From an uncultured Porphyromonadaceae bacterium (GTDB lineage: Bacteria; Bacteroidota; Bacteroidia; Bacteroidales; Muribaculaceae), in NCBI GenBank assembly GCA_947174335.1, contig CAMWIM010000021.1, positions 1-34,063 of the forward strand: a DNA stretch of 34,063 nucleotides, written 5' to 3'. A program made the position numbers and the translations under genes. The notes beneath the pieces were generated by a model, which saw nothing but the letters and a program-made list of their open reading frames with translations, had not been told where the DNA came from and ran no database searches. Shown one piece after another: positions 24,918 to 32,905 of this stretch. Position 1 is the stretch's first letter, and every line of letters begins with the position of its first letter.

Positions 24918-25957
24918 CAACTTCGGGCAACTTTAAGAATGTTGTTTTTGTCGGACCGTCGTTAGATGGTCGTGGCGGTATGGAACAACTTGCTCGACTT
25001 TATAAAACTCATTTTAATGTACTTTATCTCCCGACAAATAGTCAGTATGGTACTTTTGTCGGTTTTTTTATTCTGGTTTTCACCTGCGTTCGATTACCGT
25101 TTTATAGATTTAACCATAAAATCCTACATATCCATGTAGCGTCCGGAAAATCATTCTTTCGCAAAGCATTTATTGTCTTGTGTGGACGTTGCTTAGGTTA
25201 TAAAATAATTCTGCATAGCCATGCGGGAGATTTACCTCAATTCGTAGAAAAGGTTGGTAAGCCGGTAGCTAAATCAGTGTTTTCAATGGCAAATCTGATA
25301 ATAGCGTTGTCACCTTATTGGAAAAATTATTTTGAGAACACTCTGAATTGTAGAAATGTCGTTGTTGTACCAAATTTTTCTGATGCGATCCATGTTGACA
25401 AGAAAGAAAAACGAGATGATAAAATACACTTTTTATATCTTGGAGTGCTGACAAAAGAAAAGGGTGTGGATCTCCTTTTAAAGGCATATAAAGATGTTTC
25501 AGGTCGCTTTCCCGGTAAGACGCGGTTAGTGATAACCGGTTGTGGAAAGCTTTACAGGAATTTGAAAGAATATGCTGAAAATGAAATCAAACACGGCGAG
25601 GTTGTGTTTACGGGATGGGTTGAACGTGAAAGACGTGATATGTTGCTTAATAAAGCCGATGTCGTAGTTTTACCATCAAAGTATGAGTGCCAACCAATGG
25701 CTTTGATTGAAGCTATGGCTGCCGGATGTGGGATTGTCGCATCGCGTGTCGGGGGTATTCCCGATATGATAGAAGATGAAGTGAGTGGCTTTCTTGTTGA
25801 TTACGGAGATATTAAAAATCTTTCGGAAGCTATGGTAAAATATATTGAAAGTCCCGACTTGATTAGTCGTCATGCTGCAAGTTCACGGACACGAAGCAAT
25901 AGTTACACATCAAATGAAGCAGCAACGATTTTGAAAGAATTGTATGCTGAATTATAA
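24914..25957 (+). CDS. Family 4 glycosyltransferase (GT-B fold)
   Basis: The 347-aa protein begins NVVFVGPSLDGRGGMEQLARLY, a family 4 N-terminal Rossmann start with the glycine loop. The middle has LHSHAGDLPQFVEK and MANLIIALSPYW. The C-terminal domain has FLYLGVLTKEKGVDLLLKAY and the donor-binding segment VVLPSKYECQPMALIEAMAAG (E-x7-E), then GIVASRVGGIPDMIEDEVSG. A hydrophobic stretch at about 45-60 (FVGFFILVFTCVRLPF) suggests membrane association. It probably transfers a sugar to a lipid-linked or surface glycan. It is the last gene of the operon (ATGA overlap) and faces the HD gene tail to tail, with only 6 bp between the stops. Confidence 0.9.
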   Translation: MTTSGNFKNVVFVGPSLDGRGGMEQLARLYKTHFNVLYLPTNSQYGTFVGFFILVFTCVRLPFYRFNHKILHIHVASGKSFFRKAFIVLCGRCLGYKIILHSHAGDLPQFVEKVGKPVAKSVFSMANLIIALSPYWKNYFENTLNCRNVVVVPNFSDAIHVDKKEKRDDKIHFLYLGVLTKEKGVDLLLKAYKDVSGRFPGKTRLVITGCGKLYRNLKEYAENEIKHGEVVFTGWVERERRDMLLNKADVVVLPSKYECQPMALIEAMAAGCGIVASRVGGIPDMIEDEVSGFLVDYGDIKNLSEAMVKYIESPDLISRHAASSRTRSNSYTSNEAATILKELYAEL

Positions 25958-25963
25958 GTGATT

Positions 25964-26503
25964 TCAGCTAAATTCGTTATGAAGTTTTTCAAAACGGTCG
26001 AGAGTAGCCGATGAATGGCGTGACATTGAGTCGCGCACTTTTTCGAGCGATTTTTCTTTCATCTCACCACTTTTTGAGTAGAATTTGTCGGCATAGCAGA
26101 CAAGGCGTTCAAGAAGCGTCTCAGGCATATAATTGCCGGGAGGAAGAGGCAAATCCAGTTCCGTTATATCTTCATCTGAGATACCTGCACCGGTATGTCT
26201 TTCGGCAACTCGGGCGACTTCTTCGGGATAGCCCTCTTTTCTCAGTAAATCAGCGCCGGCAATTCCATGACAAATGTAGGGGAGTGAGCCGTGACAGTCG
26301 ATTGAGGGTGCATCGGTCATTACGATTCCGATGTCATGAAGCATTGCCGCAGCCTCAATTAAATTTTGGTCAAGGTCTAATTTTTTTGTTCGGGCGATTG
26401 TCAACGCTTTGTCGGCAACCTGTCGGCAATGGTGCATATAAATATCCCGTCGGGTTGTACCGACGGGATAATATTTATCTATGATTTTTTGATAATCAAT
26501 CAT
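25964..26503 (-). CDS. HD-domain phosphohydrolase
   Basis: The 179-aa protein has the HD superfamily metal motif: H in HHCRQVADKALTIAR, the HD doublet in AAMLHDIGIV, two further His in CHGSLPYICHGIAG, and ERHTGAGIS, with a final Asp in CYADKFY. This small HDIG-type protein probably hydrolyses a nucleotide or phosphate ester; the substrate is unknown. The start is taken as ATG 26503 (MIDYQKIIDKYYP), 14 bp after the ilvE stop. An alternative ATG at 26542 would add 13 residues and overlap ilvE. Confidence 0.85.
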   Translation of the reverse strand: MIDYQKIIDKYYPVGTTRRDIYMHHCRQVADKALTIARTKKLDLDQNLIEAAAMLHDIGIVMTDAPSIDCHGSLPYICHGIAGADLLRKEGYPEEVARVAERHTGAGISDEDITELDLPLPPGNYMPETLLERLVCYADKFYSKSGEMKEKSLEKVRDSMSRHSSATLDRFEKLHNEFS

Positions 26504-26517
26504 GTATGAGTCGTTGG

Positions 26518-27546
26518 TTAGAGCTCGACAATCGTATTCCAACCATGTTTGTCTTCTGCTTCTCCAAGTTGAATTGCCCGGAGTGCATTATAGAGTTTTG
26601 TGGTGACGGGACCCGGTTTGCCGTCTTTGGAAATTACATATTTTTTATCGAGGTCGAGATCGACAATGTTACCGATAGGCGATGCTACGGCAGCTGTTCC
26701 ACATTCGGCAGCTTCGTCAAGTGTTGCAATTTCTTCTACTTCAACTGGGCGACATTCAACTTCGATGCCGAGGTCGCGAGCAATCTGCATCAATGAATTA
26801 TTGGTGACCGAAGGCAGAATTGAGTCAGAAGCCGGAGTGATATATTTGCCATCTTTAATGCCGAAGAAGTTTGCGGGACCACATTCATCGATATATTTTT
26901 TCTCTTTGGGATCGAGATAGAGGACGGCTGAATATCCGAGTTCGTTGGCTTTTTGACCTGCGGCAAGACTGGCAGCGTAGTTTCCGCCAACTTTCCAACG
27001 TCCTGTGCCTTTTGGAGCAACGCGGTCAAATTCGCGCATTATACAAACATCAGTTGTGCTGAATCCGCCTTTAAAGTATGGACCGACAGGTGTAACCATA
27101 ATCATGAAAAGATATTCTTGAGATGGTTTGACACCGATATTTGCGCTCAAACCAATTTCAAGCGGGCGGATATATAATGACGCTCCGCTTCCATAGGGTG
27201 GGATAAATCGTTCGTTGAGCTGAACAGCTTTGATTACCATCTTACGGAACAGGTCTTCGGGAACTGGAGCCATGCGGATACCTTCGGCTGACTGACGGAT
27301 TCGGGCAGCGTTTGCTTCAAGACGGAATATTCTTACTTTGCCGTCTTTTCCGCGGAATGCTTTCAATCCTTCAAAAATTTCCTGACCATAGTGTAGGGCG
27401 GTTGCCGCCATGTGAATATTGATGGAATCAGAGGAAGAAACTTCTATTTCGCCCCATTTGCCATCACGATAATAACATCTTACATTATAGTCGGTGGGGA
27501 TATAACCGAATCCAATATTATTCCAGTCTATGTTAGCGTTTGCCAT
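26518..27546 (-). CDS. ilvE: Branched-chain amino-acid aminotransferase
   Basis: This PLP class IV transaminase makes or degrades Leu, Ile and Val. The 342-aa protein shows ALHYGQEIFEGLKAFRG, FRLEANAARIRQSAEGIRM, the PLP-lysine segment GRWKVGGNYAASLAAGQKA, VLYLDPKEKKYIDECGPANFF, SILPSVTNNSLMQIARDLG and the C-terminal ECGTAAVASPIG. The start is ATG 27546 (MANANIDW), because an ATG at 27576 lies inside the -7 promoter box. The HD-domain gene follows and may be co-transcribed. Confidence 0.95.
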   Translation of the reverse strand: MANANIDWNNIGFGYIPTDYNVRCYYRDGKWGEIEVSSSDSINIHMAATALHYGQEIFEGLKAFRGKDGKVRIFRLEANAARIRQSAEGIRMAPVPEDLFRKMVIKAVQLNERFIPPYGSGASLYIRPLEIGLSANIGVKPSQEYLFMIMVTPVGPYFKGGFSTTDVCIMREFDRVAPKGTGRWKVGGNYAASLAAGQKANELGYSAVLYLDPKEKKYIDECGPANFFGIKDGKYITPASDSILPSVTNNSLMQIARDLGIEVECRPVEVEEIATLDEAAECGTAAVASPIGNIVDLDLDKKYVISKDGKPGPVTTKLYNALRAIQLGEAEDKHGWNTIVEL

Positions 27547-27573
27547 AATTAGTGTTGATTTTAATTTGATATG

Positions 27574-27581
27574 CAAAATTA
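27574..27581 (-). promoter_or_regulatory. -7 box of ilvE (TAATTTTG)
   Basis: TAATTTTG on the minus strand, 28 nt before ATG 27546. TGTG lies 19 nt upstream in place of TTTG. Confidence 0.65.
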
Positions 27582-27628
27582 ATCAAAAATATTAAATTAA
27601 CACATTATTTATATATGAAAATTACAAT

Positions 27629-27663
27629 TAAAAAGGAGATACACCGTTTGGTATATCTCCTTT
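27629..27663 (-). terminator. Terminator of the M23 peptidase gene
   Basis: A perfect 10-bp stem, AAAGGAGATA (27632-27641) with TATCTCCTTT (27654-27663), followed on the minus strand by a T-rich tail. Confidence 0.85.
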
Positions 27664-27684
27664 AATATTTTTCAAGTCGGTTGC

Positions 27685-28692
27685 TTATCTCAATTTGAGA
27701 CGCTGTCCGGGGCGAAGCGTCGAAGTTGATTTGATGTTGTTAAGACGGCAGATTTTTTGAACTGTCACACCATTGCGCGATGCGATAAGGCTTAAGCTGT
27801 CACCTTTGCGAACAGTATAAACTGATGATCCGCGTGACGATGATGATGCGGTAGAGCGGGGTTCAACATAACCATTACCGTTGGGATATGCTTTTTGATA
27901 TTCGGCAATGTAGGTTTTGGCATATGCTGAATTGGCTGCCGGGTCAAAGTTGCGGGCGTTTTGATAAGTACCTTTGTCAAAGGTGTATGTATCAGTGTGA
28001 ACTGTTTGGTTTGCAAAGTCGAAAATTGCTGCAGGGTTGATTGCATAACCCATGTAGCGGGTTTCAAAGTGGAGGTGAGGTCCGGTTGAACGACCTGTGT
28101 TACCACCAAGGGCGATTGGATCACCTGCTTTTACATATTGGTCAGCTTCAACAAGGAATTTTGAAAGGTGACCATATACAGTTTCGAGGTCATTTGTGTG
28201 ACGAAGAATAACATAGTTGCCATAGCCACGACGTTCAAAGTTGGTGAGACGAACCTTTCCGTCAAACGCTGCGCGGATAGTATCGCCGATATGAACTTTG
28301 AGGTCAACACCTTTGTGCATACGACGGAAACGTTTACGATAACCATAGGGTGAAGTTACATAACCGGCGTGGGGCATGCAGAAATTTGAAACATCGATTA
28401 CTTTTGATTGAGGAATCTCGGAATTGGCGTATGGATTAACAAGTCGGCTGTTCCAACCTTCGGTATAGATATCCATTTCGGGCTCCTCTTCTTCCTTGAA
28501 AAGCTGGTCGAGGAATTGTTGAGTGTTTTCAACCTTAATCTGGTTGTTGATATTTTCCTGACCTGCGATTAGGTCGCGGTGTTCCGCTTTGTGTGCGCCG
28601 GGAAGGCGATATGTTTGAGCATTAACGCTTAAAGCTGTAGCTCCAAGTGCTAAGAAAAAGAATGCGCTTTTGAGAGGTTTTATAAATTGCAT
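27685..28692 (-). CDS. M23 (LytM) peptidase with C-terminal LysM domain
   Basis: This exported peptidoglycan endopeptidase has 335 aa, with a signal peptide ending SVNA-QT (residue 25). The M23 domain spans about 105-225 with zinc ligands in HKGVD (His126, Asp130) and HLHFE (His206, His208), and the fold motif VTSPYGYR. A Ser-rich linker leads to one LysM domain (about 290-335, YTVRKGDSLSLIASRNGVTV), which binds glycan strands. All catalytic residues are present, so it should be active in wall remodelling or cell separation. It is a single-gene unit with a perfect promoter, a leader of about 110 nt and a terminator. Confidence 0.94.
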   Translation of the reverse strand: MQFIKPLKSAFFFLALGATALSVNAQTYRLPGAHKAEHRDLIAGQENINNQIKVENTQQFLDQLFKEEEEPEMDIYTEGWNSRLVNPYANSEIPQSKVIDVSNFCMPHAGYVTSPYGYRKRFRRMHKGVDLKVHIGDTIRAAFDGKVRLTNFERRGYGNYVILRHTNDLETVYGHLSKFLVEADQYVKAGDPIALGGNTGRSTGPHLHFETRYMGYAINPAAIFDFANQTVHTDTYTFDKGTYQNARNFDPAANSAYAKTYIAEYQKAYPNGNGYVEPRSTASSSSRGSSVYTVRKGDSLSLIASRNGVTVQKICRLNNIKSTSTLRPGQRLKLR

Positions 28693-28809
28693 AATCTCTT
28701 ATTTTTTGATAGGAATCAATCTCTTTAGTCATAAGTAAGATTTCTGAGATGATTGCCAATAGGCGTTATCATGATAAGGATTGTTCCATTGGTTTGCTAA
28801 AATATCCCT

Positions 28810-28841
28810 CAAAGTTACAAAGAATTAATTGAATAGCCAAA
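28810..28841 (-). promoter_or_regulatory. Promoter of the M23 peptidase gene, TTTG-N20-TAACTTTG
   Basis: Minus-strand TTTG (28841-28838), 20-nt spacer, TAACTTTG (28817-28810). Exact match; transcription should start near 28803. Confidence 0.82.
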
Positions 28842-28884
28842 AGTTTTTCTTTTATTTTTTGTCAAAATTTGCTGATGTTAATTT

Positions 28885-28912
28885 GATTAATCAAGTTTAA
28901 TCTTGATAAATC
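28885..28912 (-). terminator. Hairpin downstream of the SWEET-like gene
   Basis: GATTAATCAAG (28885-28895) pairs with CTTGATAAATC (28902-28912) with one mismatch and a 6-nt loop. It lies in a very AT-rich stretch about 70 bp after the stop. It is a weak terminator candidate without a clean T-run. Confidence 0.4.
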
Positions 28913-28980
28913 CTGATTAATCTATTGAAATTCAATTTATTAAATCAGAAATGTTAAAGTTTTTAATTTTTCAGCTATGC

Positions 28981-29217
28981 TTAAACTGCTGATTTCTTTG
29001 AATAGTAGTTTTTGATGATTTCGTATAGCATGATGACGAGGCAAATCGCGTTACTCGCAATTAAGGGTTTGTTGTGGGTTAAAAATCCGTTTATCATCCA
29101 AAAAAGGTTTCCGAGAGACACGAGATATTTAACCATGTTTGCTGATTTGCAAAGCATTCCGGCACTACGAAATATAGTGGCGACCCAGCCGATAATTTCT
29201 GCTATAACTGCTATCAT
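28981..29217 (-). CDS. Small 3-TM membrane protein, semiSWEET/PQ-loop-like
   Basis: The 78-aa protein has three hydrophobic helices: IAVIAEIIGWVATIFRSAGML (1-21), YLVSLGNLFWMINGFL (about 31-46) and PLIASNAICLVIMLYEII (about 51-68), with a basic tail. The arrangement, with FWMINGFL before a short polar turn and an Asn in ASNAICLVI, resembles bacterial semiSWEET sugar transporters, which dimerise to form a pore. The usual Pro-Gln motif in helix 1 is missing (RSAGML), so transport activity is uncertain. A YgjV-like assignment is the alternative. A near-consensus -7 box (TACCTTTA) lies about 20 bp upstream. Confidence 0.7.
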   Translation of the reverse strand: MIAVIAEIIGWVATIFRSAGMLCKSANMVKYLVSLGNLFWMINGFLTHNKPLIASNAICLVIMLYEIIKNYYSKKSAV

Positions 29218-29260
29218 ATTGTTGATTTGTTTAATAAAGGTAATTAAATATACATATTAT

Positions 29261-29296
29261 ATAAAAGAAGGTATGTCATTCCTGGCACACCTTCTT
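29261..29296 (-). terminator. Terminator of the OmpH-like gene
   Basis: An 11-bp stem with one mismatch joins 29265-29275 (AAGAAGGTATG) and 29286-29296. On the minus strand it ends in TTTTAT. Confidence 0.8.
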
Positions 29297-29353
29297 TCAT
29301 AGAGGGGACGATTGGAACCTCTCTTTGAGGTTGATGAATGGGTAGAGAGGCTA

Positions 29354-29944
29354 TTATTTGCGGTCTTCTGCTTTGATGTAGCGAGCGTTAAGACCGTCTA
29401 CAATTTCTTTTGTAATATCGAGTTCGGGATTGAAATATACACCTGCCGCACGAAGAAGGATTGCGTCGTAGTTGTGAGACTTCATATATATTTCAATGTA
29501 GTTGTTGAGCGAGTCGTTAAGAGCTTTGCTTTGGTCGAGAGCATCTTGCTGCGCCTGCTGCTGGAGATTACCGAGGTAGGTTTCGGCATCACGTTGCTGC
29601 TGTTGGAATTTCTGGAGGTCAGCGTTATAGGTGTGCTCTGAAATGTAACCGTTGTTTTGAACTTTTGACTGAATTTCGTTGGCACGTTTCTGCAACTCAG
29701 CCTGTTTTGTGCGCTGGGCATTGTCAAGACGGGTCATTGTCTTGATGTTGATTTCGTTATAGTCTTTTACAAGATTATAGTTTGCAGTGATTGAATCAAG
29801 ATCAATGTAGCGAATATTAAGACCGGCGGGAGCTTGTTCGCTTGCTTTAGCTTCAACTTGTTCGTTTGCTTTATTGCCGCATGACGACATGATTACAGCT
29901 GCGAAAGCCATCAGTGCCACACCGGCGAGTTTCATTTTTTTCAT
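29354..29944 (-). CDS. OmpH/Skp-like lipoprotein
   Basis: The 196-aa protein has a lipoprotein signal (MAFAAVIMSSC, lipid on Cys22) and then the OmpH/Skp pattern: a short strand IRYIDLDSITANYN, a long helical coiled-coil hairpin (about 60-150, rich in Gln, Lys and Glu: LQKFQQQQRDAETYLGNLQQ), and a closing strand region AILLRAAGVYFNPELDITKEIVDGLN. Skp proteins are trimeric periplasmic chaperones for outer-membrane proteins. This copy is membrane-tethered, a form I recall from Bacteroidetes. It follows the 53-aa gene by 35 bp and probably shares its transcript; a terminator follows. Confidence 0.87.
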   Translation of the reverse strand: MKKMKLAGVALMAFAAVIMSSCGNKANEQVEAKASEQAPAGLNIRYIDLDSITANYNLVKDYNEINIKTMTRLDNAQRTKQAELQKRANEIQSKVQNNGYISEHTYNADLQKFQQQQRDAETYLGNLQQQAQQDALDQSKALNDSLNNYIEIYMKSHNYDAILLRAAGVYFNPELDITKEIVDGLNARYIKAEDRK

Positions 29945-29979
29945 TTCGTTAATTTGGAATGTTTATTTTAATGATTGTT

Positions 29980-30141
29980 TTATTTTTCTTTAGAGGAATG
30001 TCGAGAGTTGCGCTCTTTTAAGGCTGGAATGTCATGGGCATGCCCCGATGGAAATTTTCCGTCCTTAACAAACAACACTCTGCATCCCAATAACAGGACT
30101 GCCAAAAGGAGCAGGCAGAGAGTCAAAAGAAGCGTTTTCAT
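29980..30141 (-). CDS. Small conserved Bacteroidetes protein, 53 aa, single N-terminal anchor
   Basis: An ORF of 53 codons plus stop reads MKTLLLTLCLLLLAVLLLG, then CRVLFVKDGKFPSGHAHDIPAL, then KERNSRHSSKEK. The first 19 residues are one hydrophobic helix; Cys20 follows LLLG, so a lipoprotein is possible (LLG-C). The segment VLFVKxGKFPSxH matches a small protein I recall as widespread but uncharacterised in Bacteroidales. It has a consensus -7 box 23 bp upstream and lies 35 bp before the OmpH-like gene on the same strand. An overlapping plus-strand frame has no comparable features. Confidence 0.75.
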   Translation of the reverse strand: MKTLLLTLCLLLLAVLLLGCRVLFVKDGKFPSGHAHDIPALKERNSRHSSKEK

Positions 30142-30163
30142 CGTTTATTTGGTATTTTCACTG

Positions 30164-30171
30164 CAAATATA
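30164..30171 (-). promoter_or_regulatory. -7 box of the 53-aa gene (TATATTTG)
   Basis: TATATTTG on the minus strand is an exact TAnnTTTG match. No clear -33 element is seen. Confidence 0.55.
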
Positions 30172-30304
30172 AGAAAGAATGTCAAATTTTTTGCTATGAT
30201 TGAATTTTATTTTGTAACTTAGTGGTGGAAAATTGAAATATTTAACATTGTTTCAATCTTACAAGACTTTTTTAATATTACTATAACATTTAAAACTCAA
30301 ATCT

Positions 30305-31765
30305 ATGGAAGTAAAGGATCTTCAACCGGCATTGGTGTTCAAAATCTTTGACGAGATTACCAAAGTACCCCGTCCATCTAAAAAAGAGGGTAAAATTCGT
30401 AAGTATCTTCTTGATTTTGCAGCAAAGCATAACATTGCCGTGAAAAGCGATGAAGTTGGAAACATCGTAATGTCAAAACCCGGAACTCCCGGACATGAAA
30501 ATGCGCCTACAATTGTACTACAAGGTCACATGGACATGGTATGTGAATCTAACGACAAGTCTTTTGATTTTGAAAACAATCCCATCAAAACTATTGTTGA
30601 AGGCGAATGGGTAAGAGCTGACGGCACAACTCTCGGAGCGGATAATGGTATAGGTGTTGCTGCTTCTTTGGCTATATTGATTGATCCCAACCTCAAACAC
30701 GGTCCTATCGAATGTCTCTTCACTGTTGATGAAGAAACAGGCATGACCGGTGCTTTTGGTCTTGGTAAAGATATGATTACAGGCAGTATTCTCGTTAACC
30801 TCGATTCAGAGGATGACGCTGAGATTTTCGTAGGATGTGCCGGAGGTGTTGATACTACTTGCACTTTCCACTATAATCGTTCACAAGCACCGACCGATTT
30901 CCAGTATTTCCGTATTGAAATCGCAAACGGACTCGGCGGTCACTCAGGTGGTGACATCCATCTCGGTCGTGCCAATGCAAACAAACTTCTCGCTCGTTTC
31001 CTCTGGCAGGTTTCTCAGAAATATGAAGTTTCACTTTCAGAAATTGACGGTGGAAATCTTCGCAACGCAATTGCTCGCGCCTCTCATGCTGTTGTCGGTG
31101 TTCATACTTCAAATAAAGAAGATGTCCGCATCATGCTCAACAATTATGTAGCTGATGTTGAAAACGAGTACAAAGGTCTTGAGCCAAATCTCACTATTAC
31201 AATGAGTTCGGTCGATACACCCGAATACACTATTGACTCAACCACAACTCTCAATATCATCCGTGCTATCTATGGTGCACCTCATGGCGTTGTTTCTATG
31301 AGCCGTGAACTCGAAGGACTTGTTGAAACTTCAACCAACCTTGCTTCGGTTAAGATGAAACCCGAAAACGAAATTGTTGTTACTACAAGCCAGCGCAGCT
31401 CGGTTGAATCTCGTAAATGGGATATAGCCCGTCAGGTAGAAGCTGTATTCCAACTTGCCGGTGCCAAAGTTACTCACGGTGACGGCTATCCCGGATGGCA
31501 GCCCAATCTTCAGTCTCCCATCATGAAGATTGCGAGCGATGCTTATGAAGAACTCTATGGCGTTAAACCTGCAATCAAAGCTATTCATGCCGGCCTCGAA
31601 TGTGGATTGTTCAAGTCGGTTTATCCTACCCTCGACATGGTATCATTCGGACCTACCCTCCGTGACGTACACTCTCCTTCAGAGAGAATGCATATACCTG
31701 CGGTTGACCGCTTCTACAATCAGCTTCGTCGCGTGATTGAAAAAGTGGCTGACTTGAAGGCATAA
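30305..31765 (+). CDS. pepD: Aminoacyl-histidine dipeptidase PepD (M20 metallopeptidase)
   Basis: PepD hydrolyses dipeptides such as carnosine and other Xaa-His substrates in the cytosol. The 486-aa length fits. It has the M20 motifs in order: FDEITKVPRPSKKEGKI, metal-binding LQGHMDMVCE (near 80), DGTTLGADNGIGVA (near 117), catalytic Glu in LFTVDEETGMTGAFGL, LNLDSED, GGHSGGDIHLGRANA, and a C-terminal HAGLECGLF and SFGPTLRDVHSPSER. The ATG follows a short AT-rich leader. The muramidase gene starts 30 bp after the stop. Confidence 0.96.
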   Translation: MEVKDLQPALVFKIFDEITKVPRPSKKEGKIRKYLLDFAAKHNIAVKSDEVGNIVMSKPGTPGHENAPTIVLQGHMDMVCESNDKSFDFENNPIKTIVEGEWVRADGTTLGADNGIGVAASLAILIDPNLKHGPIECLFTVDEETGMTGAFGLGKDMITGSILVNLDSEDDAEIFVGCAGGVDTTCTFHYNRSQAPTDFQYFRIEIANGLGGHSGGDIHLGRANANKLLARFLWQVSQKYEVSLSEIDGGNLRNAIARASHAVVGVHTSNKEDVRIMLNNYVADVENEYKGLEPNLTITMSSVDTPEYTIDSTTTLNIIRAIYGAPHGVVSMSRELEGLVETSTNLASVKMKPENEIVVTTSQRSSVESRKWDIARQVEAVFQLAGAKVTHGDGYPGWQPNLQSPIMKIASDAYEELYGVKPAIKAIHAGLECGLFKSVYPTLDMVSFGPTLRDVHSPSERMHIPAVDRFYNQLRRVIEKVADLKA

Positions 31766-31795
31766 TACATTATATATAATATAAGAGAGGAACTG

Positions 31796-32548
31796 ATGAT
31801 TTTTAAAAACTTACGTTTCGCCGTTTTTTTAGTTCTTATTTTAACGGTTGTTTCGTCAGCCGCACAAATAGAGCAAGAAATCCAACAAGACGAAATAGAG
31901 CGACAGCTTGACTCCATTTTCATCAGTTCCTCTTTTATTTCTCTACCCAATTTCTCAACTTCGTTGACCGAAACCGATATGCAGGCGGCAGCCGATTCGC
32001 TCGGTATTGAGCTTGCAGTCATCAAGGCTGTAATCGAAGTGGAAGCGGGGTCCTCTCATTGTGGCATTATCGCACCCGGAATTCCGCTCGTTGTTTTTCA
32101 ACGTTCGGTGTTCTTGAAAAAGGCTGAAAAAAACAATGCAGATATGAAGTCGGCAAAGAATCGGTATCCCGAATTATTTTCGGCGACTCCAAACCGTTTC
32201 CTGTCACGAAGTCTTCGTCATCACAGTTTGCTGAAACAAGCAATGGATGTAGATTATAACGCTGCTGTCGAAACAACTTTTTGGGGAATGTTCCAGATTG
32301 GAGGTTTTAATTGGAAACGATGTGGGGCGTCGTCGCCTGAGGAATTTGCATTTAGAATGTCACTTTCTGAAAAAGAACAATTGCGATATTTTACTAAATT
32401 TATTCAGAGAGGCGATATGTTGCAGTCGTTGAGAGATAAAAACTGGGCACGATTTGCTGCCGTATATAATGGTCCGGCATATCGTCGACACAATTATCAT
32501 GTTCGTCTTGCCGAGGCATATAAAAAACATAAGTTAGAAAACGTATGA
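31796..32548 (+). CDS. Exported N-acetylmuramidase-like protein (DUF3380 type)
   Basis: The 250-aa protein has a signal peptide (MIFKNLRFAVFLVLILTVVSSA) and a domain matching the phage-type N-acetylmuramidase family: LGIELAVIKAVIEVEAGSSH (candidate catalytic Glu81/Glu83), IPLVVFQRSVFLKKA, SLLKQAMDVDYNAAVETTFWGMFQIGGFNW, and a C-terminal LRDKNWARFAAVYNGPAYRRHNYHVRLAEAY. It should cleave the MurNAc-GlcNAc bond of peptidoglycan. The exported form and the absence of phage genes nearby point to a host cell-wall role. The ribosome site AGAGAGGAA is unusually good for this genome. It overlaps the DUF4491 gene by 4 nt. Confidence 0.87.
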   Translation: MIFKNLRFAVFLVLILTVVSSAAQIEQEIQQDEIERQLDSIFISSSFISLPNFSTSLTETDMQAAADSLGIELAVIKAVIEVEAGSSHCGIIAPGIPLVVFQRSVFLKKAEKNNADMKSAKNRYPELFSATPNRFLSRSLRHHSLLKQAMDVDYNAAVETTFWGMFQIGGFNWKRCGASSPEEFAFRMSLSEKEQLRYFTKFIQRGDMLQSLRDKNWARFAAVYNGPAYRRHNYHVRLAEAYKKHKLENV

Positions 32549-32874
32549 CTGATTTAATTCAGCAATATAATTTGATGGGACTCCTTATCGGAGCCGCGAC
32601 TTTTTTGATAATAGGACTATTTCATCCGTTGGTTATCAAGGGAGAATACTATTTTGGTACACGCATCTGGGTAATATTTCTTCTTATGGGAATAGCCGGG
32701 TGTATAGGCTCTGTTTGTATGACCGATATATTCCTGTCGATTGTATCAGGCGTTGTGGCGTTCTCTTCTTTCTGGTCAATAAAAGAAGTTTTTGAGCAGG
32801 AACAGCGTGTCAAGAAGGGTTGGTTCCCTCGTAACGAACGACGTTTGGCTAAGAGCCAAAAGGCTGATAAATAA
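32545..32874 (+). CDS. DUF4491 membrane protein
   Basis: The 109-aa protein has three hydrophobic helices (MGLLIGAATFLIIGLFHPLVI, IWVIFLLMGIAGCIGSVCM, IFLSIVSGVVAFSSFWSI). The cytoplasmic end SIKEVFEQEQRVKKGWFPRN matches DUF4491, a small inner-membrane family of unknown function. It overlaps the muramidase gene (ATGA) and so is translated from the same message. Confidence 0.88.
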   Translation: MTDLIQQYNLMGLLIGAATFLIIGLFHPLVIKGEYYFGTRIWVIFLLMGIAGCIGSVCMTDIFLSIVSGVVAFSSFWSIKEVFEQEQRVKKGWFPRNERRLAKSQKADK

Positions 32875-32905
32875 AGAATTATTGATATAAATAAAACAAT
32901 TTCAA

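Noticed and set aside
29975..30172. Plus-strand 65-aa frame opposite the 53-aa gene
   Set aside because: The minus-strand frame has the hydrophobic anchor, a recognised core and a promoter; the plus-strand product has none of these.
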